This document shows positions 1 through 6,662 of a DNA stretch of 8,231 nt, in pieces; the stretch's first letter is position 1, and each line of letters begins with the position of its first letter. This DNA comes from Candidatus Omnitrophota bacterium (GTDB taxonomy: Bacteria; Omnitrophota; Gorgyraeia; JABMRG01): NCBI GenBank assembly GCA_013202935.1, contig JABMRG010000036.1, positions 1 to 8,231 on the forward strand, read 5' to 3'. The notes beneath the pieces were generated by a model. It saw only the letters and a list, made by a program, of their open reading frames with translations, searched no databases and had not been told where the DNA came from. The position numbers and the translations under genes are program-made.

Positions 1-731
1 GTCAAAAATAGAATCCCTATGCTAAAAAAAGTTTTGAATGGTTCATACATAAGATATATCCGCAATATTGTAGCTGTTGACTTAACCAGATATGAGGGTA
101 TGCTTCTGATCAGCCTTGATTCTCTCAATTTCTCATTAGTCTTTATATCCACAGATACGGTGGGTATCTCTTTTCTTCCAGCCTGTATTATTGTCTCTAA
201 GGTGTAGCTGTATGTTGAGAATACGTTTAACCTTAATGCGGCATTTCTGCTATAGGCCCTGAAACCGCTTGTGGTATCCTTAATATCTGTGCCTGAAAAT
301 TTACGTACTATATAACTGCCTACTCTCTGTAAGCATTTCTTTATAAACGAAAAATGTTTTATCGTATCAATATCCCTGCAGCCTATCACAACCTCTGCTT
401 TTTTTTGCAGAATAGGGGATACCAACTTCTCAATATCTTGTCCGCAGTATTGGTTGTCTCCATCAGTATTGACTATTATATCTGCGCCTAGTTCCAGGGC
501 CTTCTCTATGCCGTTCTTGAAGGTGTTTGCAAGCCCCTGATGCAGAGACAGCTCTAATATGTGGTCTACCCCGCATTCTCTTGCAACCTCCCTGGTCCTG
601 TCTTTACTACCATCATCTATCACCAGAACCTCTACACTATCTATCCCTTTTATTGTCTTAGGCAGGTCCTTGAGCGTTACAGGAAGAGTCTCTTCTTCAT
701 TATAGCAGGGTATCTGTATAATCAGTTTCAT
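1..731 (-). CDS. Family 2 glycosyltransferase, dolichyl-phosphate mannose synthase-like (3' end missing)
   Basis: The first 243 residues are present and the frame is open to the left edge, so the gene is cut by the window rather than broken. It opens with IIQIPCYNEEETL (4-16), then VIDDGSKDRT (37-46), the metal/nucleotide-binding NTDGDNQY (88-95, Asp90 and Asp92), VIGCRD (115-120) and DTTSGFRAYSR (152-162), all typical of GT2 enzymes that move a sugar from a nucleotide to a polyprenyl phosphate or lipid acceptor. The stretch from about 198, with SRLIRSIPSYL and a hydrophobic end beginning near 231, suggests a C-terminal membrane anchor as in DPM1-like bacterial proteins. AAGGAG stands eight bases before the ATG, the strongest ribosome binding site in the window. 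The ATG overlaps the preceding stop (ATGA). Pairing with the phosphoalcohol transferase suggests stepwise glycolipid assembly. Confidence 0.95.
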   Translation of the reverse strand, partial: MKLIIQIPCYNEEETLPVTLKDLPKTIKGIDSVEVLVIDDGSKDRTREVARECGVDHILELSLHQGLANTFKNGIEKALELGADIIVNTDGDNQYCGQDIEKLVSPILQKKAEVVIGCRDIDTIKHFSFIKKCLQRVGSYIVRKFSGTDIKDTTSGFRAYSRNAALRLNVFSTYSYTLETIIQAGRKEIPTVSVDIKTNEKLRESRLIRSIPSYLVKSTATILRIYLMYEPFKTFFSIGILFL

Positions 732-1504
732 CTCTTCTTCTCCTTATCTAATTGTTTAGTAAGCACAATATAGGCTGTCTTCATAGACCAGACAACGCCT
801 GATAATATTGTTAAAATTATAACGCCAGAATAAAACCAGTCCCCTTTTATAAAGAAATCCAGAACTGCAAAAATACTCAGGTATACTATGACATTTGGGA
901 AAGTACAGAGGCTATGTATTAATGAAAATAGCCGCGCAGCAACTGATAGAGTATCTCTATGAGCTTCCCTTTCCCTGTCAGGCAATTCTTTTTTGTCTGA
1001 ATTTTCAGATCCGAACTTCTGCCATAATATACTGAATTTAAGGTCTGTCAGGACCGTAATCAACATCAGATTAAAACCGCATACAATAGACCAGATAAGC
1101 GGTGCTCTTAAACCTGTGCGATTAAAAAGGCCAAATCCTATGGATGCCAGCATAACAGGGTGTATAATATAGTGTGACATGCTGTCAAGGTAGACACCTG
1201 TAAGGGTAACGTTCTTTCTGCACCTGGCCATCTCACCATCAACATGATCCAATATGTACCAGATATTAAACATAACCATACCAATCAGTATATGTCCATA
1301 GCCACCATGCAATAAGAAACCACATGATAAGAGCCCAAAGAGCAGGAAGAAGAAGGTAAAACCATTCGCGCTTATATTGGTACGAAGCATGGCCCAGGTT
1401 ATATAGCGGGATATGGGTCGGGCTATATATATACCGTACTTGGTATCCCCAGGCCTGCGGGCCTCCTGGCCCAAGCGCCTTATCTCCTTGAGGCTGAAGC
1501 TCAT
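728..1504 (-). CDS. CDP-alcohol phosphatidyltransferase family membrane protein
   Basis: This 258-residue integral membrane protein belongs to the family that displaces CMP from a CDP-alcohol and makes phosphodiester lipids such as phosphatidylinositol-type or archaetidyl products. The entry segment RTNISANGFT (41-50) is typical. The signature is D86xxD89G90xxA93R94, then eight residues, G103xxxD107xxxH111. The last signature residue is normally Asp, the proposed catalytic base, but here it is His111. Hydrophobic segments near 48-66, 69-86, 112-128, 134-152, 203-219 and 224-246 fit the six-helix fold. A charged loop at about 165-187 lies between helices four and five. AGGAG lies nine bases before the ATG, and the stop overlaps the next gene as ATGA. 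In context it may attach the cluster's alcohol or cyclitol to a lipid. Donor and acceptor are unknown. Confidence 0.88.
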   Translation of the reverse strand: MSFSLKEIRRLGQEARRPGDTKYGIYIARPISRYITWAMLRTNISANGFTFFFLLFGLLSCGFLLHGGYGHILIGMVMFNIWYILDHVDGEMARCRKNVTLTGVYLDSMSHYIIHPVMLASIGFGLFNRTGLRAPLIWSIVCGFNLMLITVLTDLKFSILWQKFGSENSDKKELPDREREAHRDTLSVAARLFSLIHSLCTFPNVIVYLSIFAVLDFFIKGDWFYSGVIILTILSGVVWSMKTAYIVLTKQLDKEKKR

Positions 1505-1505
1505 A

Positions 1506-2252
1506 TTACTTTTCTCCTGTTAATATCGCAAATTTCATATCTATAAAGCAGTCATTATCCCTAAACTGCATGTTGTAGTCTTTCTTGCCATTCTCATCCA
1601 GGTCTATATGCATTTTGAAAATCTCATCCTGTATATCCTGGTCCAGGTCGCTATTTCTCAACCAGTTTCTTATGCTGCAGCCTCTTGACCAGTGAATAAT
1701 TGTCCTGATATTGCGAAACCCTGCCTTTTCAAGCAGCACTTTTAAGTCTTCTTCCATGAAGGTAAAACGTTCCTCTTTCAGTTTGAACATATCTATATAG
1801 AACTTCTTCACCCCTTCAGTAGGAGGGATACCTTCTGATAGGACCACCTTGCCTGCGGGCTTAAGTACCTTATAGCACTGGTCCATAGCACCCTGGGTAT
1901 CTTCCAATATATGGTGAAATACCATCCTTGCAACAACCTTATTAAATGTGCCTTCCTTAAAACTCACATTGCGTATATCGCCATGCACAAATTTCTCATT
2001 TTTTGCCCGTTTGTTCAAGGTCTTGTGCATCATATCATCTGATATATCGATACCAATAATCTCTTTTACGAGTGGCGATAGGACGTGTGAAACAATGCCT
2101 GTGCCTGTTCCAACATCAAGTATTATATCATCCTCATGGAACTCACCCGCATCTATCACCTTATGCAGGTAATCACCCCTTTTGGCCCACTCCAGGTTAT
2201 TATAGTGCTTGGCCCTTATCTTCCAGAACTCTTCAACTAATATCTTCTGCAT
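1506..2252 (-). CDS. Class I SAM-dependent methyltransferase (UbiE/Methyltransf_11-like)
   Basis: Counting from the ATG at 2252, this is a 248-residue Rossmann-fold methyltransferase (254 if the upstream TTG at 2270 is used). Motif I is ILDVGTGTGIVS (44-55), the ribose-binding acid is in GIDIS (67-71), motif II is around HGDIRN (90-95), and ARMVFHHI (108-115) followed by a 'KVLKPAGKVVLSEG' strand is typical of UbiE-type enzymes. The C-terminal third (about 150-248) is less standard, with a Trp/Arg-rich stretch and a long acidic part, and probably forms the acceptor pocket. Its substrate cannot be predicted. Small-molecule or sugar/cyclitol methylation in this pathway is plausible. It overlaps the cyclase gene by 20 bases and ends one base before the next ATG. 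Its family and position differ from the FkbM enzyme at 7430-8158, so the product may be methylated twice. Confidence 0.87.
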   Translation of the reverse strand: MQKILVEEFWKIRAKHYNNLEWAKRGDYLHKVIDAGEFHEDDIILDVGTGTGIVSHVLSPLVKEIIGIDISDDMMHKTLNKRAKNEKFVHGDIRNVSFKEGTFNKVVARMVFHHILEDTQGAMDQCYKVLKPAGKVVLSEGIPPTEGVKKFYIDMFKLKEERFTFMEEDLKVLLEKAGFRNIRTIIHWSRGCSIRNWLRNSDLDQDIQDEIFKMHIDLDENGKKDYNMQFRDNDCFIDMKFAILTGEK

Positions 2253-3321
2253 GGCTACCTGACTCTTCAAAATAAGATTTTATTATACTTTTAAGTTTGC
2301 CATCCATAGGTATCTGCATTCTCATCATCTTACCATGCCCCTTAGTAAGTATGCATCCTAACTCTTTTCCTATATTCTTCTTATCCCTTGAGAGTGTCTT
2401 AAGATAATCATCAATATGATCTTCTTCGAGTTTAAAATCAGGGATATTCTTATCTAGGATCTTATGCATATCATCAAAGGCCTTCTTATCTATGTACCCG
2501 AGCTTTAGTGACAGATAATTCGCTATATCCATTCCCATGGTTACTGCCTGGCCATGGTTTATGGCATATCCGGTGACTGTCTCTATGGCATGTCCAAAGG
2601 TATGGCCATAGTTAAAGAGATTTCTCTCGCCCCTATCCAGCTCATCAATCTCAATAATTTCCTTTTTAATTTTAAGGCTGGCAATTATATATTCTTTCAA
2701 ATCCCCTGGAGAACTTAAGAGGTCATTATAATCGGCCATCAGGGTCTCTGCCAGTCTCTTATTGCCATCTATAAGAAAAAAATGGAGCATCTCACCAATA
2801 CCTGACTTAAGCTCTTTTTGAGGCAGACTCTTTAAAAAATCTGTATCTATAAAGACCTTTGAAGGCGGGTAGAAAGAACCCAATAGGTTCTTATACTTAC
2901 CCATATTTATAGATGTCTTTGAGCCTATACAGCTGTCAGCCTGTGCCAGTAGTGTTGTGGGACAGAATATCCAGTCAATACCTCTATATATAACACTGCT
3001 TATAAAGCCTGCTATATCCTCTATAACGCCTCCTCCTAATGCGAAGATAGTATTATTTTTACGGATATTCTTTTCTATAAGAGACTCTATGAGCCTGTAG
3101 CAATTATCAATTGTCTTATTCTGCTCGCTCGCATCAAGGGCTATAATAGATCCTTCTGCAAAGAGCCCCCTAAGCTTTTCCCCATATAGCTTATCGACCT
3201 TCTCATCTATGAATAAAAAATCACCTCTCTTTACAGAGGCCTTGATAGGCTCAGCAAGGCCATCTACAAAACTGACCTCATAGTTTTTTAGCCTGGATTT
3301 AATCAGAAGCTTCTTAGACAT
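2233..3321 (-). CDS. 3-dehydroquinate synthase-like sugar phosphate cyclase
   Basis: With the start at 3321 this is 362 residues (367 if the ATG at 3336 is used), the usual length for the NAD- and Zn-dependent family that closes C7 or C6 sugar phosphates into carbocycles (dehydroquinate, valiolone-type and 2-deoxy-scyllo-inosose synthases). By a gap-free match from memory to Aspergillus dehydroquinate synthase, the metal ligands are Glu177, His240 and His256. Also kept are Arg113, Asp129, Lys135, Asn145, Lys219, Arg233, Asn237, His244 and the DKKN Lys near 314-315. Two positions differ: GGGVIGD is GGGVIED (96-102), and the substrate Lys of AEVIK is His180 (GEMLH). The protein is thus probably an active cyclase, but perhaps not on DAHP. 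It overlaps the SDR gene by 8 bases and lies among glycan genes rather than shikimate genes. Housekeeping AroB remains the alternative. Confidence 0.85.
   Translation of the reverse strand: MSKKLLIKSRLKNYEVSFVDGLAEPIKASVKRGDFLFIDEKVDKLYGEKLRGLFAEGSIIALDASEQNKTIDNCYRLIESLIEKNIRKNNTIFALGGGVIEDIAGFISSVIYRGIDWIFCPTTLLAQADSCIGSKTSINMGKYKNLLGSFYPPSKVFIDTDFLKSLPQKELKSGIGEMLHFFLIDGNKRLAETLMADYNDLLSSPGDLKEYIIASLKIKKEIIEIDELDRGERNLFNYGHTFGHAIETVTGYAINHGQAVTMGMDIANYLSLKLGYIDKKAFDDMHKILDKNIPDFKLEEDHIDDYLKTLSRDKKNIGKELGCILTKGHGKMMRMQIPMDGKLKSIIKSYFEESGSHAEDIS
2257..2260 (-). promoter_or_regulatory. Ribosome binding site setting the methyltransferase start at 2252
   Basis: On the minus strand AGGT precedes the ATG at 2252-2250, with five bases between the AGG and the ATG. 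The longer frame would begin at a TTG at 2270-2268, preceded by AT-rich sequence without a purine-rich site. The ATG is therefore the better start. The site lies within the final codons of the upstream cyclase gene. Confidence 0.5.
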
Positions 3322-4030
3322 CAACATATCCACCATCTGCTATAATATCCTTGCCTGTTATATAAGTATTCAGATCGCTTGCTAAGAAAAGTACCAGAGT
3401 AGATATATCCTTAGGAGTTGCTAATCTTCCCGCGGGTATCTGGCCTTTAACCTTTTTCATACCTTTGGCACCCAATATCTTCCTTGTCATATCCGTGTCA
3501 ACAAAACCAGGAGATACTGAGTTGACCAGTATCCCATATTTTGCAAGTTCATTTGAAGCGGCTACAGTAAGGCCTCTTATTCCAAACTTAGTCGTTGAAT
3601 AGATAGACCTCTTGGCCTTACTTATATGCCCGTAGATAGAAGATATATTTACTATACGCCCATACCTGTTTTTCTTCATTATCTTACTTATCGCACGTGT
3701 AATCAGAAATGGGGCCTTTAAATTTACAGCAACAATATCATCCCAGTCTTTTACCTTTGTCTTTTCTATATTATCTATCCTGCTAATGCCGGCATTGTTT
3801 ATACATATATCTATTCTCTTATGGCCCTTGAGCTCTTTTATAAACCTATCTGTACTATCAGGGTCTGTAAAATCTACCTTGTAGTATTTGAACTTGAGCC
3901 CAGACTTGGCCTTTGTCCCTGTAACAATAACCCTGGCACCTGCAGATTTAAGGTCCTCTGCTATTCTCTTACCAATACCACGTGTCCCCCCTGTAACAAG
4001 GGCTGTCTTACCTCTAAAATCTATCTTCAT
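3314..4030 (-). CDS. Short-chain dehydrogenase/reductase (FabG-like SDR)
   Basis: This 238-residue classical SDR uses NAD(P)H to reduce, or NAD(P) to oxidise, a carbonyl/hydroxyl. It has the complete signature set: TGGTRGIG (13-20) for the cofactor, NNAG (78-81), Asn103 in AVNL, and the catalytic Ser131, Tyr144 and Lys148 (YSTTK). SPGFVDTDM (173-181) and the C-terminal ITGKDIIADGGY are FabG-like. Automatic pipelines would call it 3-oxoacyl-ACP reductase, but the surroundings hold no fatty-acid genes, and this family covers many sugar and cyclitol dehydrogenases. A role on a keto-sugar or keto-cyclitol, perhaps the product of the adjacent cyclase, fits better (inference). GGAAGG lies six bases before the ATG, which overlaps the previous stop as ATGA. 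The 3' end overlaps the cyclase gene. Confidence 0.93.
   Translation of the reverse strand: MKIDFRGKTALVTGGTRGIGKRIAEDLKSAGARVIVTGTKAKSGLKFKYYKVDFTDPDSTDRFIKELKGHKRIDICINNAGISRIDNIEKTKVKDWDDIVAVNLKAPFLITRAISKIMKKNRYGRIVNISSIYGHISKAKRSIYSTTKFGIRGLTVAASNELAKYGILVNSVSPGFVDTDMTRKILGAKGMKKVKGQIPAGRLATPKDISTLVLFLASDLNTYITGKDIIADGGYVDV
3329..3334 (-). promoter_or_regulatory. Ribosome binding site setting the cyclase start at 3321
   Basis: On the minus strand the sequence GGTGGA sits seven bases before the ATG at 3321-3319. In the same frame there are also ATGs at 3336 and 3327. The first has no comparable purine-rich site in front of it, and the second would have only one or two bases of spacing. 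The site lies inside the last codons of the SDR gene (encoding ADGGY), which implies translational coupling. Confidence 0.5.
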
Positions 4031-4965
4031 CTCTTACCTTCCTTTATTTTCTTAAATGCCTCTATTAAATTCTCAACCGCTTCTGTCTCCATCTTTTTGC
4101 GGCATTCAGCAGTATATGAACCAACATGTGGGGTGAGCATAACCTGATCAAACTTAGTTAAAGGGCCCTTGTAAGGTTCTTCTTCAAAGACATCGAGCCA
4201 TGCACCAGCTATTCTCTTCTCTCTCAAGGCCTTTATCAAGGCCTTCTCATCCACAAGGGTGCCGCGTGCTGCATTCAATAATAGTCCACCTGGCTTTATC
4301 AGGCCTAATTCCTTCTCTTCTATAATGGTTCCTTCGCCGCTGGCGTGAATGCTTATGATATCAGCTTGAGGTAATGCCTCTTCAAGAGGTATCACAGATA
4401 TGCCTTCAATCTTTTCTTTAAGAAAAGGGTCAGCTACCAGTATCCTTACATTAAAAGGTTCAAGCAACTTTTTTAGGCGCCTTGCTATCCTTCCAAAACC
4501 TACTATTAGAACCGTTTTTCCTTCAAGCAGGTTCCCTGTTTTCTTGGACCACCTGCCATCATGAAGTTCTCTGTCCATAAGCGGTATCATACGCAGCAGG
4601 CTGAGCATAGCACCTATAGTAAGCTCTGCGACTGACGATACAGGGCCATCGGGTGTATAGCAGACTCTTATTCCTAAATCCTTGGCTGCATCAAGGTCAA
4701 CATTTGATAGGCCTGAGCCGCATCGTGAAATGACCTTAAGATTCGATTTGGATAATACCTCTTTATCAAGAGGCTCAAGCCCGGCAATAATACCTGTTAT
4801 GCCAGTGGCTAATAATTCTTCTATCTCAGGCTTTGTCAATCTACGCTTATAAGGATTATCTACTACCCTGCAGCCTGCATTCTTGAGCATATCCAGCGGT
4901 TCATTATCCATCACTGCGAATGAAGAGGTGCTTATTAATATCTTCTCATCAGAAAGTGGTTTCAT
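4027..4965 (-). CDS. D-isomer-specific 2-hydroxyacid dehydrogenase (SerA-like, no ACT domain)
   Basis: This 312-residue NAD-dependent dehydrogenase belongs to the 3-phosphoglycerate dehydrogenase family, which interconverts D-2-hydroxyacids and 2-oxoacids. The split catalytic domain is at about 1-110 and 290-312, with the nucleotide-binding domain between. Visible signatures are GLSNVDLDAA (85-94), the dinucleotide loop VGFGRIARR (155-163, where the usual third Gly is Ala161), and the catalytic triad Arg234 in NAARG, Glu263 in DVFEEEP and His280 in TPHVGS. Full-length bacterial SerA adds a regulatory ACT domain, which is absent here. It lies between sugar genes rather than serine genes, so a phosphorylated sugar acid or phosphoglycerate-like substrate serving this pathway is likely but unproven. 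It starts six bases after the SIS stop. Its TGA overlaps the next ATG (ATGA). Confidence 0.92.
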   Translation of the reverse strand: MKPLSDEKILISTSSFAVMDNEPLDMLKNAGCRVVDNPYKRRLTKPEIEELLATGITGIIAGLEPLDKEVLSKSNLKVISRCGSGLSNVDLDAAKDLGIRVCYTPDGPVSSVAELTIGAMLSLLRMIPLMDRELHDGRWSKKTGNLLEGKTVLIVGFGRIARRLKKLLEPFNVRILVADPFLKEKIEGISVIPLEEALPQADIISIHASGEGTIIEEKELGLIKPGGLLLNAARGTLVDEKALIKALREKRIAGAWLDVFEEEPYKGPLTKFDQVMLTPHVGSYTAECRKKMETEAVENLIEAFKKIKEGKR

Positions 4966-4971
4966 CTGGCC

Positions 4972-5583
4972 TTATCCTTTTCGCCTCTTAAAATAGAGCC
5001 ATGTATAAATAAGATGATCGAGTATCATATGTATATCCTCAACAGGGCCATATTCGCCTTTAGAGGTCTTGACATGGATGCAGATATCACTCAACTTTCT
5101 TAGCTTTCCTCCATCAAAGCCAACAAGGCCTATAACCTTTCCTTTTCGCCTCCTGACCCATTCAGCAGCAGCTACTACATTGGGAGAGTTGCCGCTTGCT
5201 GAAATAGCCACTAATCTATCTCCTGGTTTGTAATAGAGGTTGAGCTGACGTATAAATATCCTCTCATAGCCTGAATCATTTGCAATGGCAGTTATGGAAG
5301 ATACGTTATCGGTCAAAGACATGGCCTTAAAGGGCAGTTTTTCATCTACCCGCATGCCAAGGCCAAGGTCATTTGCCATGTGCGAGGCGGTAGAGGCCGA
5401 ACCACCGTTTCCTATAAAAAATACTGTATTCTTATTTTTACGTGCCCTTTCAAACTCTCTTATAACCTCTGCTATTTTTTTTGTATCAAGCTGATTCAGC
5501 AGCTCAAACATGTACCTAAAATAACTTTTTGAGAATTGGTTTATGTCTCGCGCCTCTTTAAATAAGGTTTTCATATCATTCAT
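4972..5583 (-). CDS. SIS-domain sugar-phosphate isomerase, GmhA (phosphoheptose isomerase)-like
   Basis: This 203-residue single SIS-domain protein resembles GmhA, which converts sedoheptulose 7-phosphate to D-glycero-D-manno-heptose 7-phosphate in the cytoplasm. Phosphate-binding motifs are FIGNGGSASTASH (56-68) and ISASGNSPN (127-135). GFDGGKL is at 155-161, and the C-terminal helix with EDIHMILDH (182-190) holds the His that matches the catalytic His of GmhA. At the position of E. coli GmhA Glu65, four residues after His68, this protein has Asp72 (MANDL), so catalysis or substrate may differ. Related 'ANDL' SIS proteins are common in glycan clusters and are often annotated as phosphoheptose isomerase. 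The start has GAGG seven bases upstream and overlaps the preceding stop as ATGA. It could supply a C7 ketose or aldose phosphate to the cluster, but that is inference. Confidence 0.88.
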   Translation of the reverse strand: MNDMKTLFKEARDINQFSKSYFRYMFELLNQLDTKKIAEVIREFERARKNKNTVFFIGNGGSASTASHMANDLGLGMRVDEKLPFKAMSLTDNVSSITAIANDSGYERIFIRQLNLYYKPGDRLVAISASGNSPNVVAAAEWVRRRKGKVIGLVGFDGGKLRKLSDICIHVKTSKGEYGPVEDIHMILDHLIYTWLYFKRRKG

Positions 5584-6662
5584 ATCTTATCCTCTTGTTT
5601 TATAAGTTCCTCTTCATCGGGATTATTGATGCCATAAGCATCTCTCCATTGGGGGTCAGCATAATAGATACGATAGACCAGCTTCATGGTCTCCAGTCCA
5701 TCTTTGCTTCCACCATATTGAACCCCGTTCCTATTAATAATGTTATCCGCAAATTCATAGATTTCGTCTCGCCATGAATTATCTTCCAGGTATGATATTA
5801 CTTCCTCATGCTGGCTGCCTGTATCAGACTCATGACTGCGCCTGCCGATTGCAAGCCTTTCTACACCATAGCTCTTTGAACCGGATAGTATACCCCTTAA
5901 CTCAAGGTATCCTTTTGTCAATGCTATGTGAAGGCTAAAGCGGTGCTGCCACTGCGTAGCGCTTGAATGGAGCATCGCAATACGGCCTTTATCATCCTGC
6001 ATAATCGCATATGCATTATCCTCAACATCATGATTCCAGTGCTCGTTTGATATAAAACTCTTGACCTTCCTAAAATCGCCGCAGAAGAGGCGCATCAGGT
6101 CTACCATGTGTATGCCCTGGTCAAGCAGGATACCTCCACCGGCATATTTACGCTCTGCACGCCAGGCACCATCACCGGAAAAAGTGATAATCTTACTCTT
6201 TCCATAGATACCACGCAGGTTGACAATCTCACCAAGTTCACCGGACTTCACTATCTTAAGTGCATCACGCACAGAGTCATGGTAACGGTGGTTAAAACCG
6301 TATTTCAATAATTGGCCTGGATGTCTTTTTTCAACATCAATGACTCTTCTTATATCAGCGACATCTCTACCTGGAGGCTTTTCACAAAAAATATGCAACC
6401 CCTTTTCTAAGCCTGCGATTGTTGCCTCAGCAGCAAGGTAATTGGGTAAGCATACAAAGAGGATATCGAGACTTTCATCAAGAAGCTCCTTATAATTCGT
6501 AAAAGATTTTACACCATCAGCCATAACGCCCGATTCACGAAATTTTCTATCACATACTGCCACTGTCTGCAGGCTTTGATGCTGGTCAATATGCATACGG
6601 CGCCTCTTGCCAACTACACCATACCCTGCTATACCTACACGTAATAGTTTATCCTTATCCAT
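5580..6662 (-). CDS. Gfo/Idh/MocA-family NAD(P)-dependent oxidoreductase
   Basis: This 360-residue protein has the two-domain layout of the Gfo/Idh/MocA family, which oxidises or reduces a hydroxyl or keto group on sugars, nucleotide sugars or cyclitols (inositol dehydrogenase is a member). The N-terminal Rossmann fold carries GIAGYGVVG (10-18). CEKPPG (93-98) contains the conserved EKP whose Lys binds cofactor and substrate. GFNHRYHDS is at 122-130, and the family His/Asp pair is in GIHMVD (His185, Asp188), after the Gly-rich run GGG at 175-177. Length is usual for the family and nothing is missing. The ATG overlaps the preceding TAA by one base and has GAGG upstream. The stop overlaps the next ATG as ATGA. 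The substrate cannot be read from sequence. Context suggests an intermediate of the sugar or cyclitol made by neighbouring genes. Confidence 0.92.
   Translation of the reverse strand: MDKDKLLRVGIAGYGVVGKRRRMHIDQHQSLQTVAVCDRKFRESGVMADGVKSFTNYKELLDESLDILFVCLPNYLAAEATIAGLEKGLHIFCEKPPGRDVADIRRVIDVEKRHPGQLLKYGFNHRYHDSVRDALKIVKSGELGEIVNLRGIYGKSKIITFSGDGAWRAERKYAGGGILLDQGIHMVDLMRLFCGDFRKVKSFISNEHWNHDVEDNAYAIMQDDKGRIAMLHSSATQWQHRFSLHIALTKGYLELRGILSGSKSYGVERLAIGRRSHESDTGSQHEEVISYLEDNSWRDEIYEFADNIINRNGVQYGGSKDGLETMKLVYRIYYADPQWRDAYGINNPDEEELIKQEDKI

Noticed and set aside
561..773. Plus-strand open frame of 70 codons
   Set aside because: It is antisense to the family 2 glycosyltransferase start and the end of the CDP-alcohol transferase, both strongly supported.
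1451..1464. GC-rich inverted repeat (AGGCC, loop TGCG, GGCCT) inside the CDP-alcohol transferase gene
   Set aside because: A 5-bp stem inside coding sequence, about 40 bases after the start codon and with no following T-run, can be explained by the encoded Arg/Pro/Gly codons. It is too short to call a terminator or regulatory hairpin.
2233..3321. Calling the cyclase gene housekeeping aroB
   Set aside because: The fold and metal ligands fit, but His replaces the substrate Lys, the cofactor loop is altered, and the neighbours are glycan genes, not shikimate genes. I kept the general family call and left the symbol blank.
3314..4030. Calling the SDR fabG of fatty-acid synthesis
   Set aside because: The motifs are those of the broad classical SDR family, and no acyl-carrier or other fatty-acid gene is nearby.
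3821..4147. Plus-strand open frame of 108 codons
   Set aside because: It is antisense to the SDR and the end of the dehydrogenase genes, both of which have complete family motifs. It has a Cys-rich composition with no recognisable domain and no clear ribosome binding site.
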